This document shows, piece after piece, positions 1-7,007 of a DNA stretch of 19,558 nucleotides. Source of the DNA: Chloroflexota bacterium (lineage in GTDB: Bacteria; Chloroflexota; Chloroflexia; QHBQ01; JADMIH01). The position numbers were made by a program, and so were the translations under genes. Each line of letters opens with the position of its first letter. Position 1 is the stretch's first letter. The stretch lies in NCBI GenBank assembly GCA_015478675.1, contig JADMIH010000056.1, positions 1-19,558 of the forward strand, given 5' to 3'. The notes below the pieces were generated by a model that saw only the letters and a program-made list of their open reading frames with translations, did no database searches and was not told where the DNA came from.

Positions 1-23
1 CCCTCACCCCCAAGGGGAGAGGG
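1..23. repeat. C-rich/G-rich intergenic hairpin, copy 1 (may be cut by the window edge)
   Basis: CCCTC at 1-5 pairs with GAGGG at 19-23, and CCCC at 7-10 pairs with GGGG at 14-17, with one A/A mismatch and a CAA loop. The words CCCTCACC and GGGGAGAGGGG-CTT recur at 12376-12416, so this appears to be one of at least two copies of a dispersed hairpin. Confidence 0.55.
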
Positions 24-102
24 GGCTTTAGTCATGGGGAGTGCACAGGGGGCACCCCTGTAACCCCGTCTAGGGCTTTGCGCCCTCACACCTAATTCTT
101 CT

Positions 103-135
103 GAAATGAGGCTGTCAGCAGCCTACTCTCATTTC
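103..135. repeat. Nested imperfect hairpin
   Basis: GAAATGAG (103-110) is the exact reverse complement of CTCATTTC (128-135). Between them, GGCTG (110-114) pairs with CAGCC (119-123) around a TCAG loop, leaving TACT unpaired on one side. No T-tract follows on either strand, so this is a structured element rather than a clear terminator. Confidence 0.4.
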
Positions 136-347
136 CAGTGGTGGGCCGCAGGGTCGTGAGTTATTCTGAATGCTTACGGCTCGTTTGGGAGTAGGGAGCT
201 GCGGTGACTGAGTTCATTCGCGATGGCGCGGAAGTGGGCAGAGAGTTACTGCGTTGTAGGTGGAGATGGTGGTATGGTATTGCCCTGAGGCACACACTCC
301 AGAGATGGCAGTTAGCCGCACGCCCGGTGGGAGTTCCTGACGGTTGT

Positions 348-383
348 GGAATAGAGGGCAGGCGGTGCGTTGGCGGCTATTCC
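348..383 (-). other. 7-bp inverted repeat spanning the operon stop codon
   Basis: GGAATAG (348-354) is the exact inverse of CTATTCC (377-383), separated by 22 nt. The stop codon of the 391-aa gene (TAG on the minus strand, 377-379) lies in one arm. It could end the transcript or protect its 3' end, but the loop is long and no U-tract follows. Confidence 0.25.
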
Positions 384-1552
384 AGCGCTTCTATGTCTAC
401 TATGGGGAGACGTAGGCGCTGGCCGTCAATTAGCTGGACGTCGGCTACGGGGGAGATTACGCCTGATTGGGCTGCTCTAGGGCCTATGGGGAGGCTGACA
501 ACCTGGGCGGTTTGGCCGAGGTAGTCTGGGGTGAGTAGGCGGACCTGGGTGCCTACGGCGAGCCTGGGGCCTGTCTCTTCAAGCCATCGGACGGAGGTGG
601 TGCGGGCGAGGGGGATTATTATCTCAGGGCGGGATAGACCTCCACGCAGGCGGGTAGCGCCGTCTATGGCTACTTCTCCACCGTCGTATGCAGCTATTAG
701 CTCGAAGGTGCGTGGAGACATGGGCACGGAGCCGAAGCCTTCGGTTATGATGAGGACAAAGTCGGGGGGCACAGGGGAGGGAACGCCGGGGTTGGGTGGC
801 GGGAAGTCCCAGCCATTACTGCTGACGGCGCTGGAACCGAGCTTCCAGCCTCCCCCTTGCGGGTAGCCGAGGAAGGTGGCCAGCTCGCTCGACCTTATGC
901 TGCCTGCGATAACGCCGCGTGCTCCCAGCTCGATCATACGGCGAAGGGCCTCGGCTGTGACTTCAGCGCCGCCGAGGGCTATAGCGTAGGTCACGCGGGC
1001 GTCTACTCTATCGGCGGAAAGTGGCTCGTCGTTGGCGGAGACGACGACGCGCAAAATGCCGTGCTGTTCGCCTCCTATGCCGAAGATGCCGCGTATAAGG
1101 GTGGCAGGGGTTTCTATGATCGCGCCGAAGTGGGGTATAAGGTCGGTTACTATGCCTTTGAGGTGAGCCTGCACGCTTACAGGTTCGGGGGGGGTGGTTA
1201 TGAGGGCGATGCCTGTGGAGGGGTCGTAGCCGGTGAAGGTGCCTGTCACGGGTGTGCGAGAGGCGCGTGAGCCGAGGCCGCCGCGCTGTGCAAGAGGAGC
1301 GCCCGCCTCTACCTGCTGGCCTGGATTGACAATGAGGCGCTTGCCCGCGGCGGCGGGGTTCATAAGGAGGTCGGCGGCTACGTCTACGCGCACAGGCTCG
1401 GCGGCGAGGGTGCTTTGGGCGACCACTTCGGACGGCTCTATGCGCTGTCCTGTTCGCACGAGCACGTCACCGGGCACGGGCAAACGCCGCTCGCGCCGCA
1501 CGAGTATGCTGGTGGCGATAGTAGGTTGGGGTACGGGGTAGTAGAGGCTCAT
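377..1552 (-). CDS. Unrecognised protein with barrel-sandwich-like and KOW-like segments, last gene of the GlmL/MutL-type operon
   Basis: 391 residues with no signal peptide or membrane helix, so probably cytosolic. Residues about 25-117 carry two stretches typical of lipoyl/biotinyl-type barrel-sandwich folds (a PGDVLVRTGQ turn near 27-36 and a NPGQQVEAGAPL turn near 76-87). There is no lysine in the position expected for lipoylation or biotinylation. The middle (about 165-290) alternates strands and helices and includes a GARGVIAGSI stretch. The last 60 residues contain a KOW-like VGTQVRLLTPDYLGQTAQVV segment. A good GAGGA ribosome binding site lies 5 nt before the ATG. The start is 12 bp after the stop of the ASKHA gene, so the two are probably translationally linked and may act together. 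I do not recognise a named family and infer no enzymatic role; a scaffold or nucleic-acid-binding partner of the ATPase is possible. Confidence 0.85.
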   Translation of the reverse strand: MSLYYPVPQPTIATSILVRRERRLPVPGDVLVRTGQRIEPSEVVAQSTLAAEPVRVDVAADLLMNPAAAGKRLIVNPGQQVEAGAPLAQRGGLGSRASRTPVTGTFTGYDPSTGIALITTPPEPVSVQAHLKGIVTDLIPHFGAIIETPATLIRGIFGIGGEQHGILRVVVSANDEPLSADRVDARVTYAIALGGAEVTAEALRRMIELGARGVIAGSIRSSELATFLGYPQGGGWKLGSSAVSSNGWDFPPPNPGVPSPVPPDFVLIITEGFGSVPMSPRTFELIAAYDGGEVAIDGATRLRGGLSRPEIIIPLARTTSVRWLEETGPRLAVGTQVRLLTPDYLGQTAQVVSLPIGPRAAQSGVISPVADVQLIDGQRLRLPIVDIEALE

Positions 1553-1564
1553 GGTCTTCCTCGG

Positions 1565-3547
1565 CTATTGCTGGATATTGTCGTGTTGGGTGGTGAAGTT
1601 CTGCGGGGGTTCGGGTGGGGCGAAAGGCCCTGTTTGAAAGGTTTCGCCTGTGGGGATTGCGTCGAGGGCTGACCACCACCGGCGCAGCTGGCTGCGGCGT
1701 GCATCGGGGTTTGAGGGTAGGGTTAGAGGGCGGCCTCTGGCGTCTATGATGAGGCCGACGATGCCGCCTTTCACCTCCTGGCCGGGCTGAGTTTTGAGCG
1801 GTCTACCGGGCTCGCTGCTGCCTATTCTGAAGCCGGGGGCGGGTTTTACCGTGAGGCTTGCACGCTGGTCGGGGCGGAGGGGGACGGTCTGGATTGTGCC
1901 GTAGGGCACTTCTACGGTCTCAGCAGCACCTTGCTCGCGCTCTATAGTGACTATAACGGCGGGGCGGCGGGGCTGGGACGGTAGGTCGTCCGCGTTGTAG
2001 GAAGCCCCGTGCAGAATGATAGCTGTGCCGAGCCAGACGAGACAGTCGCGGTCGAAGATATAGGCGGCGGCGGCGAGATGGTGGCGGGCCAGGTTGCCGA
2101 GGGGAGGGATGAGCATTGTTGTGTCTACGGCAAGCTCGACAGAGCCGAGGCCTTCGGCTGTGGGCTGAAGCGCATCGAGCATAAGGAGGGCAGCCTGTCC
2201 GGGCCGGGGTGTGTTTGCCAGGAGGCCGCCGGTGCCTATAAGGAGGTCGTAGCGTGGTTCACCACCGGCGGCGGCATGCGCAGCCTGGAGGCTTTCTCTA
2301 GCCGCGGAGAGGCATTCGCGGGCAAGGGCTTGCTCGATGGCAAGGTCGCGGGCAGTCTGGGGAAGGGAGAGTGGGCGTATGACTTTGTTCAGAACCCAGT
2401 CGGTAAGGTCTTCGGGGGTTATGTCGAAGGGGAGCCAGCGCAGGGCGCTTTCAACGCCGCGCTCGGCGAGGAGATTACCGAGGCCGTAGGCCATGCCGAT
2501 ACCCCCGAGGACCACTGCCTGGTCGTAGTCTTTGTTTGCAAGGAAGAGGGAGGTAGAGGTTGCTCCCACATCAGCTATTAGGGTTTCGCGCTCGTAGTGG
2601 GCCGAGAGGTAGCGGGCGATAAGCCGCTCGCATTCGGCTGTGGGCACGATAGTGCCTTCAATCCAGCGTGAGAGGGCGTTGTAGCCGGGTATCTGGGGCA
2701 CGCTCCTATCGTGATAAATGCTGGCCAGGGCGGCTTCGACTGGGGCTGTTTGCTCTACATTTAGCTCAGGGCGCAGGTTGGGTACGCTCCTGATTTCGGA
2801 GATGGGGGACAGCGCCTGGGCTACGCTCTCCGAGGCGGCTCTGTTGCCCGCGAAGATCACGGTTGGCATACCGGGCGCGCTCTTGCCTATGCGTGCTACA
2901 CGTTCGGCTCTATCGCTTTGCTCGCGGGCTGCGCCCGATATAACGCGGGCCAGACGGAGGAGAGGAGCGATGGGGCCGTTGTCTATGCCTCCTGCCATGA
3001 GCACCACGTCGGGGGGTTGGGCTAGGAGCTTATCTGTTTGTTCTTGCAGCCAGGCTGTGGCGGCTGAGCTAAGGATGGCGTCGTCTTCAGCGGGGATGAT
3101 GCGTATGCCTTCGTCGAGGGTGATGTGGGAGACGATCTGGGTGTAGGTGCTATGGGCTGCTTGCATGGCGCTCGCCTCTGAGATGTCGCCGCTGACGGCT
3201 GCCACAACAAGGCGAAGGGCGGGGGCGGCGCTGGCGGTGACGATGAAGAGGTCGATGCCGCTGCCGTCGCGTCGCTGGGGCATCAATAGGCGGGTGCCGT
3301 CGGTAAGCTTGCGTCCTGTGATCTGCTCAAGCTCCTGGATAGCGTTGTAGAGGCCGGATGTGACATCGGCGTACGGTGCTTCGGCGGTGGTAGCGGCGGC
3401 TGCGCGGGCAATGAAGCGGTATTCATCGCCTACGATGTCGAAGAGAGCGGTGCGTGTGTAGAGTGAGCCGATGTCAACGGCGACAACGGCGCCCACTGTG
3501 GCTATGGTAGGCGCGCTGGATGGTGTGTTTGGTTGGTTGTTGTTCAT
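1565..3547 (-). CDS. GlmL/MutL-family ASKHA ATPase (annotated elsewhere as glutamate mutase accessory; role here unknown)
   Basis: 660 residues. The ASKHA (actin/sugar kinase/Hsp70) nucleotide-binding signature is visible: phosphate-1 motif VAVDIGSLYT with Asp25, a second phosphate motif IADVGATSTS near 324-333, and a glycine-rich adenosine motif LLIGTGGLLAN near 435-445. A further VVLMAGGIDNG stretch lies near 181-191. This pattern matches the GlmL/MutL family (Pfam 'MutL', unrelated to mismatch-repair MutL), which in clostridia is encoded between the subunits of B12-dependent glutamate mutase. No mutase subunit is encoded here, so that role is doubtful. A C-terminal part (about 530-660) adds a beta-rich region after the ATPase core; I recall clostridial GlmL as roughly 200 residues shorter. 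No membrane helix is seen, so a cytosolic protein is expected. The gene begins 27 bp after the 219-aa membrane protein gene and is followed 12 bp later by the 391-aa gene. Confidence 0.85.
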   Translation of the reverse strand: MNNNQPNTPSSAPTIATVGAVVAVDIGSLYTRTALFDIVGDEYRFIARAAAATTAEAPYADVTSGLYNAIQELEQITGRKLTDGTRLLMPQRRDGSGIDLFIVTASAAPALRLVVAAVSGDISEASAMQAAHSTYTQIVSHITLDEGIRIIPAEDDAILSSAATAWLQEQTDKLLAQPPDVVLMAGGIDNGPIAPLLRLARVISGAAREQSDRAERVARIGKSAPGMPTVIFAGNRAASESVAQALSPISEIRSVPNLRPELNVEQTAPVEAALASIYHDRSVPQIPGYNALSRWIEGTIVPTAECERLIARYLSAHYERETLIADVGATSTSLFLANKDYDQAVVLGGIGMAYGLGNLLAERGVESALRWLPFDITPEDLTDWVLNKVIRPLSLPQTARDLAIEQALARECLSAARESLQAAHAAAGGEPRYDLLIGTGGLLANTPRPGQAALLMLDALQPTAEGLGSVELAVDTTMLIPPLGNLARHHLAAAAYIFDRDCLVWLGTAIILHGASYNADDLPSQPRRPAVIVTIEREQGAAETVEVPYGTIQTVPLRPDQRASLTVKPAPGFRIGSSEPGRPLKTQPGQEVKGGIVGLIIDARGRPLTLPSNPDARRSQLRRWWSALDAIPTGETFQTGPFAPPEPPQNFTTQHDNIQQ

Positions 3548-3574
3548 ATCAAGATCACCAACAGGAGGTAGACG

Positions 3575-4234
3575 TTATAACCCTACCAGTGCTAACAAGA
3601 ATTGCAGCCGTTCTATGAGGGCTGCATAGAAGGTGGTGGCGAGGGAGCCTAGAATGGCTCCGAAGGAGACTACCAGCACCCAGCGTCCGGCGGCTGACAA
3701 GGCTCTGACGGGGCGCGGGCGGTCGCCGTTGTGGCGTGCTCCGAAGGCGAAGTATGACAAGGCGCAGATTACGCCGAGGACGAGGACCAGGTCTCCTATG
3801 TCGCGTGCTATGGTTGGGGCGTCAAGGGTGTTGAAGTCAAGGAGGCGCATTGTGGCGAGCGCCTGGGGGACGATAGAGCCTGCGAGCGCGCCTCCTATGG
3901 CGAGGGCCGAGCCGACGACCGCCACAATGTTGAGGGCGAAGGAGGTGGGCCACGCACCGGGGAAGGCTATACGGAGGAGGAGGAGGAGTCCCAGGGCTAT
4001 GGGCACCAAGGCGAGCCACCTGCCGGCGGCGGGGGTGCTAGTGGGAGGTACTATGGCGCGTGCTATGTAGGGGGCGATTACCTGTGTGAGGATCACCAGA
4101 GTAACGTAGCCGACCGAGACACCTACGAAAAGGCTCTGGGCGAGTCGCCATAAAGGGTTAGCGCCGAGAAGGTAACTGAATACCATCAAGGTGAGCAACC
4201 CCGCGACTATACCACCGATAAGATTTATGTCCAT
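3575..4234 (-). CDS. Polytopic membrane protein, about six helices
   Basis: 219 residues, mostly hydrophobic. Membrane segments are predicted by eye near 4-23, 33-58, 72-92, 98-122, 145-165 and 183-208. The loop after helix 5 (GARHNGDRPRPVR) is basic and probably cytosolic. No catalytic or transport motif is recognised. It resembles the 212-aa protein of the same operon in size and helix number, though I see no clear sequence similarity. The gene sits between the zinc-ribbon protein gene (112-bp spacer filled by a large inverted repeat) and the ASKHA ATPase gene (27 bp), so it is a candidate membrane anchor for the ATPase. The start is the ATG just downstream of the inverted repeat; no strong ribosome binding site is evident. 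Confidence 0.8.
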   Translation of the reverse strand: MDINLIGGIVAGLLTLMVFSYLLGANPLWRLAQSLFVGVSVGYVTLVILTQVIAPYIARAIVPPTSTPAAGRWLALVPIALGLLLLLRIAFPGAWPTSFALNIVAVVGSALAIGGALAGSIVPQALATMRLLDFNTLDAPTIARDIGDLVLVLGVICALSYFAFGARHNGDRPRPVRALSAAGRWVLVVSFGAILGSLATTFYAALIERLQFLLALVGL

Positions 4235-4240
4235 ACGTTA

Positions 4241-4345
4241 CGGCGGGGACGAATTATGAATTACGAGTTGCTGATAAACCGCGTGCCTGGTGGCTAAACG
4301 CTGTGCATCAATTCACAACTGCTAATTGATAATTCGTCCCCGCCG
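4241..4345. repeat. Long near-perfect inverted repeat filling an operon spacer
   Basis: The left arm 4241-4270 and right arm 4316-4345 are 30 nt each and complementary at all but three positions. Both outer ends carry CGGCGGGGACGAATTAT. The 45-nt loop lies between them. The element occupies almost the whole 112-bp gap between the zinc-ribbon gene and the 219-aa membrane gene, so the transcript would fold into a long stem just before the downstream start codon. Without a T-tract it is not a standard terminator; it could attenuate or stabilise the mRNA, or be a small non-autonomous repeat. Confidence 0.75.
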
Positions 4346-4346
4346 C

Positions 4347-6176
4347 TTACCTCCTAAGCGCTTTTTTTGTACCCATTGTGATCAGGGCAGCTATTATTAC
4401 GAGGGCTACGAGTAGCTGAGCTACTGATTGGGTGTTAAGCCTGTTGGAAATAGTATCACTGTTGAGCAATGCTGCACCCCGGCCACGCGCGATCTCCTGG
4501 CTGTACTGCATGGCGCCTGTGGGGCCGCTGATTAGAGCCGCGATGCCGGCGCCCGGCACATTTTCGTAGGGGCGGGCTATTGGCTCCAGGCCCTGGGGGA
4601 CAGCAGCTATTATGGGAAGGCCTGTGCGGGTGGATACCTGCTCGATCCAGTTGCGAAGCTCGGCCTCTTCTGAGGCAAGGTCTATTATCATTGAGAAGTC
4701 GCCCATGCTGCTTATCTTTGTGCTGCGGGCAAGCTCTGTGTCGCTGACGTTGCGGCTATTTACATAGTCGAGGGGGAGCAAGTTATTAAAGTCGCTCATG
4801 AGGGAGGTAAGGGCTGCTTCGTTACCGGGGAGGTAGCCGAGTATAAGGTAATCGCGGCCATACTCGTAGCCATAGCCCGATTTTACCGCGTCGGTAGTTT
4901 GCTGGGCGAAGCCTGGGCCTTGTGGCACGGTGCTCACTGTGACAAAGCGGATGCGGCGTGCCATCAGGTGTTGGATAACTGCCTCGGAGAGGAGCGACAT
5001 CTCAGCAGAGCGACTGGCTTCCCAATCGTATACGACGAGCACAGGTTTGTTGGTGGGCACTGCCTCGATTGCGTTATAGAATTGCTGCGCGCCGCGAGCG
5101 GCAGGTGCGTCTACATTGCCGAAAGGGGGCCTGACAATAAGCACCGCCAGAAGTACGGCCAGAATGAGCAGGTAGATTATGCCGTTGGGGAAGAGCCAAC
5201 TGCGTGCGATCTTTGGACGAAGGGCAGAGGCGGGGGTAGAAGTAGTGTTAGAAGCAGCGGCGCCGGGGAATATGAGGGCATCAGGAATTACGCGGCGTGC
5301 GCTTTCGGCGGGCGGCTGCATGAGAGTGGCAAGGGCCTCTACCGCTCCGGCTCTGGGGGGGCGCACGGATAGATCGCGGGCGATAGGCTCAGCGAGTGTT
5401 TCTGTGGGGACCGGCTCGGAGGAAGCCTGCGGCTGAACTGCCTGTTGGGCAAGGGGTGAGTGTTGCGGCGCAGCTTCTTCGGGCGGTCTAAGGGAGCGGA
5501 GCCAGTGTGGTTCTTGCTCTTGAGGATGGGCAGGTGCGACGGGCGCTTCGTCCTCCGTGTTGGGTGGCGTGAATGGCTCTATCTCTTCGAGGCCGAGGTC
5601 TGCCTCGTAGGGCAAGGCTGCGTCGGCGGAAGTAGGAGAACGCTGTAGTGTTTCCTGCACCGTTACGTCGCTCAACCAGGGTGGGAGGCTGGCGTTGCCG
5701 GGAGGGGGCAGGTCGCCTTCGGCTGGGGGTGCGCCGGCAGTCCAGGGCATGATGTGGGCCATCTCTTCCGGCTCATATGATTCGACGTTAGGGGGAGGGG
5801 CTACTGATGGTTCGAGGATACTTACCACCCAGGGCGGCGGCGCTTCGTCGGGTGCTGGTGTCTGGGGCGGTTCCTCTGTAGTCGCAGGCTCCATCGGCTG
5901 TTGGGTTGGGGGCTGTTCGCCTGGGGAGAGAGAGGGTGGCGTTGATGATGTAGGTGGTGTAGGTGGTGTTTGGGCGAGGTTATCAGCTTTGAGGCGATCT
6001 GTGGGGAGCACAGCCCTGTCTTGCACACCTTGCAGCCAGGGCAAGTCTACGGCTTGCGGCTCATCGTTGCCTGTGGTCTCATGATTCTGGGCAGGGTGCA
6101 GGTCATGGCCGCATCGGGCGCAAAAGCGACTGGTGCTGCGATTAGTAGCTCCGCAGTTTAGGCAGGTCACATCCAT
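4347..6176 (-). CDS. Zinc-ribbon protein with Pro-rich linker, repeated Trp motifs and C-terminal membrane-bounded domain
   Basis: 609 residues. It starts with a cytosolic zinc ribbon (CxxC at Cys5/Cys8 and CxxC at Cys19/Cys22). A Pro/Thr/Glu-rich, probably disordered segment (about 30-325) follows. Within it, short Trp motifs recur: LPWLQGV (45-51), PPWVVSI (114-120), MPWTAG (143-148), LPPWLSDV (164-171) and PHWLRSL (223-229). A transmembrane helix lies near 333-348, then an alpha/beta, Rossmann-like domain (about 365-580), then a second helix near 584-601 and a short basic tail. The topology suggests ribbon and linker inside and the 230-residue domain outside. No catalytic site is recognised. 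The ATG is fixed by the zinc ribbon, which begins at residue 5; no ribosome binding site is visible and an ACTACACACTAC word lies immediately upstream. Likely role: a membrane organiser that recruits cytosolic partners (inference). Confidence 0.85.
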   Translation of the reverse strand: MDVTCLNCGATNRSTSRFCARCGHDLHPAQNHETTGNDEPQAVDLPWLQGVQDRAVLPTDRLKADNLAQTPPTPPTSSTPPSLSPGEQPPTQQPMEPATTEEPPQTPAPDEAPPPWVVSILEPSVAPPPNVESYEPEEMAHIMPWTAGAPPAEGDLPPPGNASLPPWLSDVTVQETLQRSPTSADAALPYEADLGLEEIEPFTPPNTEDEAPVAPAHPQEQEPHWLRSLRPPEEAAPQHSPLAQQAVQPQASSEPVPTETLAEPIARDLSVRPPRAGAVEALATLMQPPAESARRVIPDALIFPGAAASNTTSTPASALRPKIARSWLFPNGIIYLLILAVLLAVLIVRPPFGNVDAPAARGAQQFYNAIEAVPTNKPVLVVYDWEASRSAEMSLLSEAVIQHLMARRIRFVTVSTVPQGPGFAQQTTDAVKSGYGYEYGRDYLILGYLPGNEAALTSLMSDFNNLLPLDYVNSRNVSDTELARSTKISSMGDFSMIIDLASEEAELRNWIEQVSTRTGLPIIAAVPQGLEPIARPYENVPGAGIAALISGPTGAMQYSQEIARGRGAALLNSDTISNRLNTQSVAQLLVALVIIAALITMGTKKALRR

Positions 6177-6184
6177 AAGATAGT

Positions 6185-6222
6185 ATGTAGTGTGTAGTGC
6201 TTGGGGAATATGGGAGAGTTGG
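6185..6222. repeat. Spacer repeat, copy 2 (TGTAGTGTGT...GGAGAGTTGG)
   Basis: TGTAGTGTGTAGTGC at 6186-6200 and GGAGAGTTGG at 6213-6222 match 6915-6929 (one mismatch) and 6948-6957 (identical) in the previous operon spacer. In both places the element lies directly upstream of a minus-strand start codon, so two consecutive spacers (97 and 95 bp) share a common origin. Confidence 0.55.
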
Positions 6223-6273
6223 TTTTTTAGCCTTCCGACTTGCTGTTATCCCTTCAGCATTACGCAATATGGT

Positions 6274-6912
6274 TCACTCCAGGTATGGTCTATCAAAACC
6301 TAACAAGACACGTATACTGATGCCGATGGCTCCGAAAGCTACGCCCAGGATGATAGCGCGGATGCCTGCAAGAGCGGGGTAGTCTAATATCCAGTCTTTG
6401 ACGGCGGCTACTATGTCGAGTGGGGGAATAGAAGTAAAGGGAGCTTGCCCAAGCACGACGACGACAGCCACGATGAGCAGCACTATGGCCTCTCGGCTAC
6501 GCATGCGTGGCGTGCGGAAGAGGGCGGTTGTCAGAAAGAAAGCTAAGAGGCTGAAGACCGCAGCGCCGAGGGGCTGGTAAATCCACTTGAAGAGCCAGGC
6601 GACGGCTGGCGTGCCGGGGCCGCCGCCGAGCAAGCCGAGGGCGAGGACAGCGAGGGCGCTGCCGACTAGGACAATGCTGTATAGCCAACCTTCTTCACGC
6701 TTGAAGATGCGCCCGATGTGTACTTTGACGAGATTGGCAAGGCCGACAAGAAGGGCGAAGCCGACGAGCACAGATACCCACTGGGCGAGGGTTCCTCCCA
6801 GGGTGGCGAAAGTGCCCCGGGTGAAGAATCCTATCAGGCTGATAATGCCTACAATATAGGCGAGTATCAGGTTGAGGAAAGGTATTATTTGTGTGGTGAT
6901 GCGTCGGATCAT
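6274..6912 (-). CDS. Polytopic membrane protein, about six helices
   Basis: 212 residues. Hydrophobic segments by eye at about 8-30, 37-62, 76-97, 110-132, 141-156 and 178-205. A basic loop (HIGRIFKREEG, near 65-75) and another (RTPRMRSRE, near 133-141) are probably cytosolic. No known motif is visible and I do not recognise a family. It lies third in the operon, between the 276-aa and 609-aa genes. The ATG has no visible ribosome binding site and is preceded by repeat-derived ACACACTACACC. An integral membrane component of the putative complex is the most that can be inferred. Confidence 0.8.
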   Translation of the reverse strand: MIRRITTQIIPFLNLILAYIVGIISLIGFFTRGTFATLGGTLAQWVSVLVGFALLVGLANLVKVHIGRIFKREEGWLYSIVLVGSALAVLALGLLGGGPGTPAVAWLFKWIYQPLGAAVFSLLAFFLTTALFRTPRMRSREAIVLLIVAVVVVLGQAPFTSIPPLDIVAAVKDWILDYPALAGIRAIILGVAFGAIGISIRVLLGFDRPYLE

Positions 6913-6914
6913 GG

Positions 6915-6957
6915 TGTAGTGTGTGGTGCGTATTGCGTAAGAGGTGTGGAGAGTTGG
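6915..6957. repeat. Spacer repeat, copy 1 (TGTAGTGTGT...GGAGAGTTGG)
   Basis: This is the partner of the 6185-6222 repeat. Here the two words are linked by TATTGCGTAAGAGGTG, which reads as another low-complexity word (CTTACGCAATAC) on the minus strand. It is located directly before the start of the 212-aa gene. Confidence 0.55.
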
Positions 6958-7007
6958 CTCTTTGGCCTCTCATGCTGTAAACACCTGTTAAGCGATAGTT
7001 AAATATT

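Larger units (their letters stand above)
1..376. other. Intergenic region with repeats, no gene seen
   Basis: This stretch lies downstream of the minus-strand operon that ends at 377. I find no convincing coding sequence; the open frame crossing 204-524 on the plus strand runs antisense into the 391-aa gene and has no recognisable protein features. It begins with a C-rich/G-rich hairpin (1-23), has a nested hairpin at 103-135, and ends at a 7-bp inverted repeat straddling the operon stop codon (348-383). None is followed by a T-tract on the minus strand, so no classical intrinsic terminator can be named. Confidence 0.6.

Noticed and set aside
348..383. Intrinsic terminator of the seven-gene operon
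   Set aside because: The stem is 7 bp with a 22-nt loop and no U-tract; listed only as an inverted repeat.
2009..2581. Plus-strand open frame of 190 codons antisense to the ASKHA gene
   Set aside because: It lies wholly opposite a well-supported gene, is rich in Gly/Glu from the complement of its codons, and has no recognisable motif.
1565..3547. Annotation as DNA mismatch-repair MutL
   Set aside because: The motifs are those of ASKHA ATPases, not the GHKL ATPase of mismatch-repair MutL; only the name is shared.
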